Positions 7,075 through 13,167 are shown, numbered from the stretch's first letter. The stretch is DNA of 14,849 nucleotides from Gemmatimonadota bacterium (GCA_023249395.1 JAHFCS010000014.1:1-14849), one strand, 5' to 3'. The notes: generated by a model not told the origin, from the sequence alone. Numbers and translations are program-made.

Positions 7075-7271
7075 TTTCACCGCGGCGGGATCTATTTTCA
7101 ACGCGGAGAACGCGGAGAACGCGGAGGAAGACCGGGTAACAAACCAGAACAACAGTCGACTTATTTTCGTCAGTAGCTGAGTGTTGAACACGTTATGAAT
7201 CCAACAACGCCGTTGTTTCGGTTTTCAATATTTCTGTTCACTCCGCGTTCTCCGCGTTCTCCGTGGTGAAA
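7075..7271. mobile_element. MITE-like non-coding repeat element with inverted arms
   Basis: A 23-bp stretch (7104-7126) is repeated exactly in inverted orientation at 7241-7263, separated by 114 nt. Outside these arms, TTTCACC (7075-7081) and GGTGAAA (7265-7271) form a further 7-bp inverted pair, so the whole unit is about 197 bp. Each arm consists of tandem 9-mers of the type ACGCGGAGA (left arm 7101-7127, three copies, last one ending in G). The centre is AT-richer and has its own dyad, AACAACG-C-CGTTGTT (7203-7217). No ORF of note lies inside. Size, nested terminal inverted repeats and absence of coding suggest a miniature transposable or REP-like dispersed element. No target-site duplication was identified. 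The right end runs into the start of the phosphoesterase gene. Confidence 0.7.
7101..7127 (+). repeat. Three tandem 9-bp units (ACGCGGAGA) in the left arm
   Basis: Units at 7101-7109, 7110-7118 and 7119-7127 are identical except for the last base of the third. The right arm carries the complementary series (CTCCGCGT, TCTCCGCGT, then the variant TCTCCGTGG at 7258-7266). Such a unit can expand or contract, so copies elsewhere may differ in unit number. Confidence 0.85.
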
Positions 7272-7274
7272 GAC

Positions 7275-7763
7275 GTGAGAACGCTCAGCCCAACCCGTCA
7301 TGTCATAGGGTTGATATCGGATACGCACGGTCTGCTCAGACCGGCCGTGCACGATGCGCTCGCGGGCGTCGAGCTCATCCTGCACGCGGGCGACGTCGGT
7401 GGTGACGAGATTCTTCTCGAGCTCGGCATCATCGCGCCGGTCAAGGCCGTATACGGGAACACCGATTTTCCCGACGACCCCGGACTTCCACAGTCGCAGA
7501 CGCTCGAGATAGGCGGACTCATGATCCATATGAGCCACGGCCACGAATTGGGCACCCCCACTCCCGACAAACTGCTGGCGACCTACCTCGCCGACGTGAT
7601 CGTATACGGACATACTCATCGCCAGCTCGTCACGCGGGCAGGTGACCGCCTTGTCGTCAATCCCGGTGCAGCGGGCGCGCGCCGGTTCAAGCTCAAGCCA
7701 AGCGTCGCACGACTGACGATCGTCGACAACTTCGCCGAGGTGGAAATCGTAGACCTGGATTGA
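7275..7763 (+). CDS. YfcE/MJ0936-type metallophosphoesterase
   Basis: This roughly 162-aa cytoplasmic phosphodiesterase carries all calcineurin-like metal motifs: D16-x-H18 (LISDTHG), GD40 (LHAGDVGG), GN62 (VYGNTDF, where GNCD is common), H88 (MSHGHELG) and GH113-x-H115 (VYGHTHRQ). Family members hydrolyse phosphodiesters with Mn2+ or other divalent metals; the physiological substrate is usually unknown. The frame is also open from GTG 7263, but that codon and the next lie within the end of the upstream repeat. GTG 7275 is preferred because the GGTGA 5 nt upstream can serve as a Shine-Dalgarno, and homology begins only at HVIGLISDTHG. No neighbour suggests a partner; it is a single-gene unit. 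Confidence 0.9.
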   Translation: MRTLSPTRHVIGLISDTHGLLRPAVHDALAGVELILHAGDVGGDEILLELGIIAPVKAVYGNTDFPDDPGLPQSQTLEIGGLMIHMSHGHELGTPTPDKLLATYLADVIVYGHTHRQLVTRAGDRLVVNPGAAGARRFKLKPSVARLTIVDNFAEVEIVDLD

Positions 7764-7936
7764 GATTGCCGCTGAATTCCGGCTTTAGTCGGCAAACGAC
7801 CGCTTCAGCACGGCGAAAAGCATACCGAACGTGAGGTAACCGCTGTAGGTTCGGACAGTATAGCTGCGGTCGCCACGCCCAGGGTCAGCTGGGCGCACCC
7901 AATTCCGGCGGCTTTCAGCTTCCAGGGAGAATGCTT
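7764..7936 (+). other. Leader/intergenic region before the cupredoxin gene with two dyads
   Basis: There is no gene here. It contains CCGAAC/GTTCGG (7825-7830 and 7849-7854, 18-nt loop) and a 7-bp perfect hairpin CGCCCAG/CTGGGCG (7876-7882 and 7889-7895, 6-nt loop). AATTCCGGC occurs twice (7775-7783 and 7901-7909). TATAGC (about 7859) could be a -10 but has no good -35. No T-tract follows the hairpins. No known riboswitch fold was recognised. Confidence 0.45.
7876..7895 (+). other. 7-bp perfect hairpin in the cupredoxin leader
   Basis: CGCCCAG (7876-7882) and CTGGGCG (7889-7895) enclose GGTCAG. It lies 42 nt upstream of the preferred start of the cupredoxin gene, with no U-tract. It could be a leader structure or an operator; nothing decides between them. 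Confidence 0.45.
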
Positions 7937-8347
7937 ATGCGAAAAATCGGTGTGCTCGCGTTACTGTTTTCGTTGTCGGCTCTTTCAGTGTGGGCCGTGG
8001 AGTCGTGCGGCGGAAGTGGCGGTGGTGGCGGGATCACCAATCCACCTCCGCCCCCTCCTCCTCCTCCTCCTCCTCCGCCACCGACCGACAACTGCCCGCT
8101 GAACACGCTGTGCATGCGGGCAGACACTTTTTCCCCGACTGAGATAACCGTCGCAAAAGGAACCGTGGTCGGATTCCAGAACGAATCGCAGGTGACGCAC
8201 AATGTCGTGTTCGACACGGCGGGGGCTCCTTCCGACATTGGCACCACCTCATCGGGAACGGTGACTCGTTCTTTCGGGACCTCCGGCACCTTCCTCTTGC
8301 ACTGCACCATTCACGCGGGGATGAACGCGAAGGTCATCGTCCAGTAG
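7937..8347 (+). CDS. Exported cupredoxin with polyproline linker
   Basis: This 136-aa blue-copper-type protein probably carries electrons or copper outside the cytoplasm. Residues 1-20 form a signal (MRKIGVLALLFSLSALSVWA). C24 in VESCGGSGGGGG may be lipidated, although the lipobox is atypical (E at -2). A Gly5 stretch and exactly 14 prolines (36-49) follow. The cupredoxin domain (about 52-136) has the complete type-1 copper site: H88 (VTHNVVF), C123, H126 and M129 in LLHCTIHAGMNAKVIV. The C-x2-H-x2-M spacing is that of amicyanin-like proteins. C53 and C59 could form a disulfide. ATG 7937 is preferred over ATG 7931 because AGGGAG (7924-7929) is 7 nt before it and would touch the earlier one. 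Partner unknown; no oxidase or nitrite reductase is adjacent. Confidence 0.9.
   Translation: MRKIGVLALLFSLSALSVWAVESCGGSGGGGGITNPPPPPPPPPPPPPPTDNCPLNTLCMRADTFSPTEITVAKGTVVGFQNESQVTHNVVFDTAGAPSDIGTTSSGTVTRSFGTSGTFLLHCTIHAGMNAKVIVQ
8054..8074 (+). repeat. (CCT)7 triplet microsatellite encoding part of the proline linker
   Basis: Seven uninterrupted CCT codons within a run of 14 proline codons. Slippage in steps of three would change linker length without breaking the frame. The minus strand reads as a G-rich run in an antisense frame that is not a gene. Confidence 0.9.
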
Positions 8348-8365
8348 CGGTCGTCGCACGCCGGC

Positions 8366-8400
8366 GGCGAGGCGTTCACAGCTTACGTGAAGGCCTCGCC
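8366..8400. terminator. Strong hairpin at the convergent cupredoxin/phosphatase junction
   Basis: GGCGAGGC (8366-8373) pairs perfectly with GCCTCGCC (8393-8400). After a G-G mismatch, TTCAC (8375-8379) pairs with GTGAA (8387-8391), leaving a 7-nt loop. The TAA stop of the minus-strand phosphatase (8383-8385) lies in the loop. There is no T-tract on either side, so it is not a classic intrinsic terminator; it may act as a bidirectional 3'-end stabiliser or Rho-assisted stop. Confidence 0.6.
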
Positions 8401-9819
8401 GTCAAGTCCGTGAGGAATCGTGATGCCCAGTGCTCTGAGAGCGCTGGGCATCACGTCTACCGTACGCCGCGGAAGTCCCGGGACCGGCCGATTCACGAGC
8501 AGCGGAACGAGCATGTGCTCGCGGTGGAGAGCGCCGTGAGACGAGACGTGAGGGATCGGCTCGTATCGCGCGCGAAAATCCCAGTCGCGCGCCGCCGAGA
8601 GGATGATCTCTCCCGATCGCGCTGCTCCCGAGAGATGCGCGATCTGCACCAGCCCATCGGGATAGTCACTTGCGATGCAGGCCTCGTAGGCCTCGTCGGC
8701 GTCAAGCGCACGCTGTGCTTCGATGCCGAGAGGGTCGCCGGTCATCGGCTCGTACGAGATGGTTTCATTCTCCCAGGTCATGCGCGCCTGGCCGCGGACC
8801 CTCGAGTGGATCTCGCACTCGCTCGGCGATCGTGGAAGAATCATGAGATCGACCGAGGACCGCGAAAGAAGGAGCTCGGCGATCGCTTTCCATTGCGGAT
8901 CGCGCGACGGCCACCAAGGTCGCTCGCGCTGCTCGAGATCGAGATAGATGTGCGCCATCGCATTCCCGCTCACCATCACGGCGACGTCGGCCGAAGTGCG
9001 GTAAACCCAGGGGTGCGCGATCGTGCGAACGCCGAGACCATGCACGAGCCGGGCGAGATCTTCGTGCTGGCGGACCGGGGAATGACCGTGATCACTTACG
9101 AGCCAGAGATGCATGGCGTCCCACCTTCCGTCGCGCTCGGCATCATGACGGATCTCGGCGACGGTGTTGTCAACGATGCGGAGAGCGTCGCGGACAACCG
9201 AAGCTTCGTGGCCGGCAGCGTGCGACGTCTTGTCTATGCCGGTGAGCGCGGCGAAGACGAAGTCGGGTTTCTTCTCCCTTATCTGCGCCGCGACCTCGGC
9301 GCCGATGTAGCGATCGATCGATAGCCATCCCCGCACGTTGCCGCTGAAATGTGTGCGCGCGGTGCGCGCGACGAAGCGAACGCCGCGGCCGATGCGGTCG
9401 CGCTTCGAGAGGCCGCGGCTGATGACGTTGAGCGCGGCGATGCTGTCCGGCACGAGCTCGAAGATCGTTGGAGCGGCGGGATCGAGATCCCTGTCCACGA
9501 AGCGCATTTCCGGCCCGACGTAGCTCCGCGAATTTCCGGGAAATCGCGCTGTCATGCGAGCGCGATCGTACCAGCGAAGCCCGGGAAGGCCGACAGGACC
9601 GGGATACCTTCCCATGAGGAAAGGCGCATAAGCCGGTCCGGTGACGGAGGGGAAAGCCGACGTGATGGTATGAAACGCGCCCTCTTCACGGAGGCGGTAG
9701 AGCGCCGGCAGTGATCCGCCGTCGATAGCCGAGGAGAGCGTGTCAGGACGTGCTCCGTCGGCGACGATGACGACTACTGACACGCGATCATCTGGCGAGT
9801 GTGATAGTTGCTCACGCAT
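8383..9819 (-). CDS. Alkaline-phosphatase-superfamily hydrolase (type I phosphodiesterase/NPP-like)
   Basis: This 478-aa protein matches the nucleotide pyrophosphatase/phosphodiesterase branch of the alkaline phosphatase superfamily, which cleaves phosphodiesters or phosphonates with two Zn ions. Visible metal and catalytic residues in order are D21 (IVADGARPD), the nucleophile T60 (FPSVTGPAY), D196 and H200 (LTGIDKTSHAAGH), D243-H244 (LVSDHGHS) and H428 (PHVSSHGALH). There is no signal peptide, which is somewhat unusual because many relatives are exported; it appears cytoplasmic. ATG 9819 starts just before the conserved strand and has no Shine-Dalgarno. The gene stands alone between a convergent cupredoxin and a divergent LOG-family gene. 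Substrate unknown; a phosphonoacetate or nucleotide phosphodiesterase is possible. A near-perfect palindrome lies in its last 75 bp. Confidence 0.9.
   Translation of the reverse strand: MREQLSHSPDDRVSVVVIVADGARPDTLSSAIDGGSLPALYRLREEGAFHTITSAFPSVTGPAYAPFLMGRYPGPVGLPGLRWYDRARMTARFPGNSRSYVGPEMRFVDRDLDPAAPTIFELVPDSIAALNVISRGLSKRDRIGRGVRFVARTARTHFSGNVRGWLSIDRYIGAEVAAQIREKKPDFVFAALTGIDKTSHAAGHEASVVRDALRIVDNTVAEIRHDAERDGRWDAMHLWLVSDHGHSPVRQHEDLARLVHGLGVRTIAHPWVYRTSADVAVMVSGNAMAHIYLDLEQRERPWWPSRDPQWKAIAELLLSRSSVDLMILPRSPSECEIHSRVRGQARMTWENETISYEPMTGDPLGIEAQRALDADEAYEACIASDYPDGLVQIAHLSGAARSGEIILSAARDWDFRARYEPIPHVSSHGALHREHMLVPLLVNRPVPGLPRRTVDVMPSALRALGITIPHGLDGEAFT
8419..8455. repeat. 37-bp near-perfect palindrome inside the phosphatase coding region
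   Basis: Arms 8419-8430 and 8444-8455 (CGTGATGCCCAG / CTGGGCATCACG) are exact complements over 12 bp. The inner GCTCT (8432-8436) and AGAGC (8438-8442) are also complementary. Only the T8431/G8443 pair is not Watson-Crick. The centre is G8437. It lies 19 bp from the junction hairpin at 8366-8400. It encodes part of VMPSALRALGIT in the phosphatase. Confidence 0.85.
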
Positions 9820-9881
9820 CTTAGGAGCGCCCGCGCGTGCGGGGAGCCACGACGAAGCGCAGCGGGCGATCCTGCCCCTTC

Positions 9882-9887
9882 TATTCT
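9882..9887 (+). promoter_or_regulatory. Candidate -10 (TATTCT) of the LOG-family gene
   Basis: TATTCT is followed by 6 nt and then ATG 9894. This would give a leaderless or nearly leaderless transcript. The GGAG at 9888-9891 is only 2 nt from the ATG, too close to work as a Shine-Dalgarno. No convincing -35 was seen. Confidence 0.4.
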
Positions 9888-9893
9888 GGAGTC

Positions 9894-10925
9894 ATGAAGA
9901 AAAAGAAAGATACCGCGGCCAGGGCCGGCGGGTCGCGGGCCCGGTCCACTCCTTCGCCCGCGTCTCCACGCTCGAAGCAGGCCCGTACGCCTACAGGCAA
10001 GCCGTTCGATCCCGAGACGCAGGCCTCGGCAGAAGAGGGAGCGCGGGCCGGGCTCAAGGAGCGGACTGAGGAAGGCCACTTGATGGCGGGACGAACGCCA
10101 CCTTCTCAGGCGACGAGCTTTCGTCATGCGGGCACGAGGCGTGTCATCGACGACGCGATTCGGGACTACGACCAACCGCTGACCGAGGACGAGAAGCTTC
10201 TCCAGGCGCCCGCACCCGGCGAGAGCTTCACCAAGACCGATCCCTGGCGCGTAATGCGTATCACCTCCGAGTTTGTCGAGGGATTCGACACGCTCGCGAC
10301 AGTGGATAAGGCTGTGACCGTTTTCGGCTCAGCGCGCATCCCGCCGGACGATCCGCATTACGCCGCGGCGCAGGAGGTGTCGCGCATCCTCGCCGAGGCA
10401 GGGTTCGCGATCATCACCGGCGGCGGACCGGGGATCATGGAGGCCGCCAACAAGGGGGCGCGGGAAGGTGGCGGCCGTTCCATCGGGTGCAACATCGAGC
10501 TTCCATTCGAGCAGGGTGCGAACCCCTACGTCGATACGCTCATCCAGTTCCGCTACTTTTTCGTGCGGAAGACGATGTTCATCAAGTACTCGGTCGCGTT
10601 CATCATCTTCCCCGGCGGATTCGGCACGCTGGACGAGCTCTTCGAGGCGGTGACGCTGATCCAGACAGGAAAGATCTACCAGTTCCCTGTGATTCTCTTC
10701 GGGCGCCGCTACTGGGCGGGGCTGCTTCGATGGCTTCAGTCGCGGGTGCTCGCCGAGCGGAAGATCTCGCCGGGAGACATCGATCTGATTGTTCTGACGG
10801 ATGATCCCTCCGAGGCGGCGTCGACTGTAATTCGCGCGCACGAGATGCAGACGAGGAAGTACGACAGACGGGGAGGGGCGGAGCGGAGGGTGGCGCGGGA
10901 GAGCAACAAACCGAGAGAATCATAG
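9894..10925 (+). CDS. LOG-family (TIGR00730-type) Rossmann-fold protein with disordered N-terminus
   Basis: This 343-aa protein belongs to the LOG/lysine-decarboxylase-like family; characterised members are nucleoside 5'-monophosphate phosphoribohydrolases (cytokinin-activating in plants and some microbes). The active-site signatures are GGGPG (176-180, followed by IMEAANKGA) and PGGFGTLDE (240-248), with a conserved RK before TMFIKYS. Residues 1-60 are lysine-, serine- and proline-rich (MKKKKDTAARAGG onward), likely disordered, and absent from minimal family members. The C-terminal 20 residues are also charged. ATG 9894 has a poor Shine-Dalgarno. ATG 10083 has a strong one (GAGGAAGG, 10068-10075, 7 nt away) and would give a 280-aa form, so two products are possible. 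The extension has codon use like the rest of the gene. The substrate in this organism is unknown. Confidence 0.9.
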   Translation: MKKKKDTAARAGGSRARSTPSPASPRSKQARTPTGKPFDPETQASAEEGARAGLKERTEEGHLMAGRTPPSQATSFRHAGTRRVIDDAIRDYDQPLTEDEKLLQAPAPGESFTKTDPWRVMRITSEFVEGFDTLATVDKAVTVFGSARIPPDDPHYAAAQEVSRILAEAGFAIITGGGPGIMEAANKGAREGGGRSIGCNIELPFEQGANPYVDTLIQFRYFFVRKTMFIKYSVAFIIFPGGFGTLDELFEAVTLIQTGKIYQFPVILFGRRYWAGLLRWLQSRVLAERKISPGDIDLIVLTDDPSEAASTVIRAHEMQTRKYDRRGGAERRVARESNKPRES

Positions 10926-10998
10926 CGGCGAGCTGCCGGAAGCACAGCGTACCAGCCGCGAGCGAAAAACAACATGCATCCTCCCGGTACGGAATCAG

Positions 10999-11017
10999 CG
11001 AGCGTTGAGCACGCTCG
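10999..11017 (+). other. Hairpin upstream of the terminator
   Basis: Seven perfect base pairs, CGAGCGT with ACGCTCG, around TGAGC. It has no T-tract. It may be part of a folded short RNA or leader together with the terminator 44 nt downstream. Confidence 0.5.
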
Positions 11018-11060
11018 GTCGGATTGCGAGCGTTGTAGCGAGTGTCTAGCTTCCGGTAAC

Positions 11061-11101
11061 GGGCGTCCCTTCCACTGACGGGAAGGGCGCCCGGATTTTT
11101 T
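11061..11101 (+). terminator. Intrinsic terminator after the LOG-family gene / before greA
   Basis: GGGCGTCCCTTCC (11061-11073) pairs with GGAAGGGCGCCC (11081-11092): 12 bp with a single bulged T, and a 7-nt loop. GGA and then six T residues (11096-11101) follow. This is the best intrinsic terminator in the window and is oriented for plus-strand transcription. Its closeness to the greA start means greA must have a promoter inside or after it, or depend on read-through. Confidence 0.85.
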
Positions 11102-11131
11102 GTCTCCCCAGTGTAAGCCGGATGTGCGTCG

Positions 11132-11599
11132 ATGATTGAAGAACTCAAGGTCAAGCTCGGCCAAGAAGTCGAGAAGCTGCAGCACGAGCTGAGCGTCGTA
11201 CTTCCGCGAGAGATCCGCAGGGCCGTCGAAATGGGCGATCTGCGTGAGAACAGCGAGTACAAGGCGGCGCTGGAGCGTCAGCAGCTCGTACAGGCGCGTC
11301 TCGGACAGCTGCGCCAGCGGCTCAGCAAGCTGTCGAGCATCGACATCATGCAGATCCCGGCGGACAAGGTCGGGCTGGGCTCTCAGGTTGTCGTCAAGGA
11401 CGAGGCAACGGGGGAAAAGGAGACCTATAGCCTCGTGTTCGGTGACTCCGTCGAGTTCGAGGATGGGCATGTCAGCATGTCATCCCCAATCGGGCTCTCA
11501 CTCGTCGGCAAGGGGGTGGGCGACACGACCATCCTCAGGCTGCCGGCGCGCACGCGGACGCTCAGGATCGTGGCGCTGAAGACCATTCACCAGTCGTAG
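11132..11599 (+). CDS. greA: Transcription elongation factor GreA/GreB family
   Basis: This 155-aa protein inserts a coiled coil into the RNA polymerase secondary channel and stimulates cleavage of backtracked transcripts. The N-terminal coiled coil (about 1-75) has the tip motif MGDLRENSEYKAALERQ, with acidic D36 and E39 corresponding to the catalytic D41/E44 of E. coli GreA. The C-terminal FKBP-like domain has SSPIGLSLVGKGVGDTTILRLPA. Length is normal for GreA (about 158). No Shine-Dalgarno is visible before ATG 11132, and the start lies 30 nt after an intrinsic terminator. Its last 38 nt overlap the 3' end of glpD on the other strand. A GreA-like paralogue with a distinct role is possible, since such phyla often have more than one. 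Confidence 0.92.
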   Translation: MIEELKVKLGQEVEKLQHELSVVLPREIRRAVEMGDLRENSEYKAALERQQLVQARLGQLRQRLSKLSSIDIMQIPADKVGLGSQVVVKDEATGEKETYSLVFGDSVEFEDGHVSMSSPIGLSLVGKGVGDTTILRLPARTRTLRIVALKTIHQS

Positions 11600-13136
11600 A
11601 GACGCGGCGATCCCCTCGCCGGCGGTCGGTCCCCGGCATCACACCGAACACCCGCACCACGTCTCCCGCGTAAACGCCGATCTGGGCGAGTCTCTCCTTT
11701 TCGTACCAGCCCATCGATGCGCCGAGCGTGTTTGCGACCCGGGTTGCGGCGGCGGCACCATGGTCCCGCGTCTCGAACGCCACACGCGTGCGGCGCATCA
11801 GCAGATCGCTCAACGTGAACGCCATCTCGTTCTTTATCGCGTATCTGAGCTCGGCCATCGTGTACGGGAGCTCCGGCACGACACGCTCCGCCATTGCCGG
11901 CTCGGCATTCGCGAGCGCGAGAATCTGCTCGCTGCGCTCCTGACCGGGGAGCGGAACTTCGGCCGTGGCACAGTGGGACGGCTTTCGACCAAGCTCGCGC
12001 TCCACCTCATCCACGATTTCAGCCGCCATCGCCCGATACGTCGTGAGCTTGCCTCCGCTCACAGTGATCATGCCGAGACCCGTCTTCACGATTCGATGTT
12101 CGCGTGACACCGCCGATGGCGCCTTGGTGGACTCCCAGTCGGCAAGCGGCCGAATGCCCGCCCACGCGCTCACTACATCCGCCGGCGTCGCGCGCGCATC
12201 AGGGAAGTACGTGTTTACCGCGTGCAGCAGATAGTCTACGTCACGTGTCGAAGCCCTGACCTCGTCGGGCGCTTCGGCGCTCCAGGTGTCCGTCGTTCCG
12301 ACGACAGTGAGGTCGCTGCCCGGAAGCACGAACATCACCCGGCCGTCGTCGGGAGAGATCACCGTCAGCGCGCCGCGATTTCCGACGCAGTCGCGCGGAA
12401 GAGTGATGTGGACGCCCTTGCTCCCGCTCCGCTGCACCGTGTGCTGCGGCCAGCGCCGCTCGAGGTTCAGTCTCCAGGGTCCGGTCGCGTTCACTACGAC
12501 GGCCGCCCGCACCTCGGTCTCGGTTCCGTCGATCATGTCGCGGACCTTCACGAGCCAGTCGTCCCTGTCGCGCGATACCGGCCGTAGAGCTTCGGTGTGG
12601 TTCAGCGTCGCCGCGCCGAGCGCCTGGGCCGCGAGGATGTTGGCAAGCGTCAACCGGCTGTCGTCCGTCGCCGCATCGTAGTAGCTCGCGCCGCCTTTGA
12701 GGTCATCGCTACTGAGCGCCGGCTCACGCGCGATGATGCTCGCCTTCGACTGAATGTGTGGGAAAGCGGTAAAGCGTCCCGCGAGAATATTGTATACGCC
12801 GAGCGCCGCGCGGAGCTTGACGCGTGAGATACGCGCGCCGCGATAAACCGGCCAGGTGAACTCCAGCGGATACACGAGATGCGGCGCAATCCGCAACAAC
12901 GTCTCCCGCTCTCTCACCGATTCGCGGACCATCCCGAGCTGCGCGTGCTCGAGGTACCTGAGGCCGCCATGGACGAGCCGCGACGACCTGCTCGACGTTC
13001 CGCTGGCAAAATCGTCCTTATCGACGAGAGCCACATCGAGTCCCCGCATTGCCGCGTCCCTCGCTACGCCGGCGCCGGTTATCCCCCCTCCGATCACAAG
13101 CAAGTCGAAACGACGGCCAGCCAGGGGGGTCCGCAT
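11562..13136 (-). CDS. glpD: FAD-dependent glycerol-3-phosphate dehydrogenase GlpD
   Basis: This 524-aa membrane-associated flavoenzyme oxidises sn-glycerol-3-phosphate to dihydroxyacetone phosphate and feeds electrons to quinone. The FAD dinucleotide motif is G16-G-G-I-T-G21 (LLVIGGGITGAGVARDAAMRG). The diagnostic block SGTSSRSSRLVHGGLRYLE follows at about 45-63. The substrate domain includes VVNATGPW, VGTTDT and the late SGGKLTTYRAMA motif, with a DAO C-terminal domain after about 390. The length fits the family (about 500-560). The last 20 residues (RRRGDRRVSTTGEWSSAPRS) are charged, look unstructured and partly overlap greA. The start ATG 13136 has no Shine-Dalgarno; a TATCTT hexamer lies 6 nt upstream. 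It is divergent from fadI across 39 bp. No glpF/glpK is adjacent. Confidence 0.96.
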   Translation of the reverse strand: MRTPLAGRRFDLLVIGGGITGAGVARDAAMRGLDVALVDKDDFASGTSSRSSRLVHGGLRYLEHAQLGMVRESVRERETLLRIAPHLVYPLEFTWPVYRGARISRVKLRAALGVYNILAGRFTAFPHIQSKASIIAREPALSSDDLKGGASYYDAATDDSRLTLANILAAQALGAATLNHTEALRPVSRDRDDWLVKVRDMIDGTETEVRAAVVVNATGPWRLNLERRWPQHTVQRSGSKGVHITLPRDCVGNRGALTVISPDDGRVMFVLPGSDLTVVGTTDTWSAEAPDEVRASTRDVDYLLHAVNTYFPDARATPADVVSAWAGIRPLADWESTKAPSAVSREHRIVKTGLGMITVSGGKLTTYRAMAAEIVDEVERELGRKPSHCATAEVPLPGQERSEQILALANAEPAMAERVVPELPYTMAELRYAIKNEMAFTLSDLLMRRTRVAFETRDHGAAAATRVANTLGASMGWYEKERLAQIGVYAGDVVRVFGVMPGTDRRRGDRRVSTTGEWSSAPRS

Positions 13137-13142
13137 CCTAGA

Positions 13143-13148
13143 AAGATA
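13143..13148 (-). promoter_or_regulatory. Candidate -10 (TATCTT) of glpD
   Basis: TATCTT on the minus strand is followed by 6 nt (TCTAGG) and ATG 13136. There is no Shine-Dalgarno at a usable distance, so a leaderless transcript is plausible. Confidence 0.4.
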
Positions 13149-13156
13149 CCATATGG
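13149..13156. promoter_or_regulatory. CCATATGG palindrome in the glpD-fadI divergent promoter
   Basis: An 8-bp perfect palindrome near the middle of the 39-bp gap between two divergent start codons. It lies directly beside the candidate -10 of glpD and 5 nt before that of fadI. A dimeric regulator bound here could control both genes, but 8 bp is short and chance cannot be excluded. Confidence 0.35.
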
Positions 13157-13161
13157 CCGCC

Positions 13162-13167
13162 TAACTT
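13162..13167 (+). promoter_or_regulatory. Candidate -10 (TAACTT) of the fadI-fadJ operon
   Basis: TAACTT is followed by 8 nt and ATG 13176; there is no Shine-Dalgarno. It fits the TANNNT pattern seen before other first genes in this window. No -35 is clear. Confidence 0.35.

Larger units (their letters stand above)
10926..11131 (+). other. Structured intergenic region between the LOG-family gene and greA
   Basis: No ORF is supported. The region contains a 7-bp hairpin CGAGCGT-TGAGC-ACGCTCG (10999-11017). The 10-mer GCGAGCGTTG is directly repeated (10998-11007 and 11026-11035). A strong intrinsic terminator ends at 11101, only 30 nt before the greA ATG. The order hairpin, terminator, greA could be the 3' UTR of the upstream gene or a separate short transcript or attenuated leader of greA. 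Confidence 0.5.

Noticed and set aside
7101..7263. Tandem and inverted 9-mers considered as a CRISPR array
   Set aside because: Units are 9 bp with no spacers and the second block is inverted, which does not fit a CRISPR array; no cas gene is near.
7915..8310. Minus-strand open frame with a polyglycine run
   Set aside because: It is the complement of the polyproline codons of the cupredoxin, whose signal peptide and copper site are clear.
8410..9324. Plus-strand open frame of 304 codons opposite the phosphatase
   Set aside because: The minus-strand phosphatase has all metal motifs in frame; the plus frame has no recognisable fold and is very rich in arginine, as antisense shadows are.
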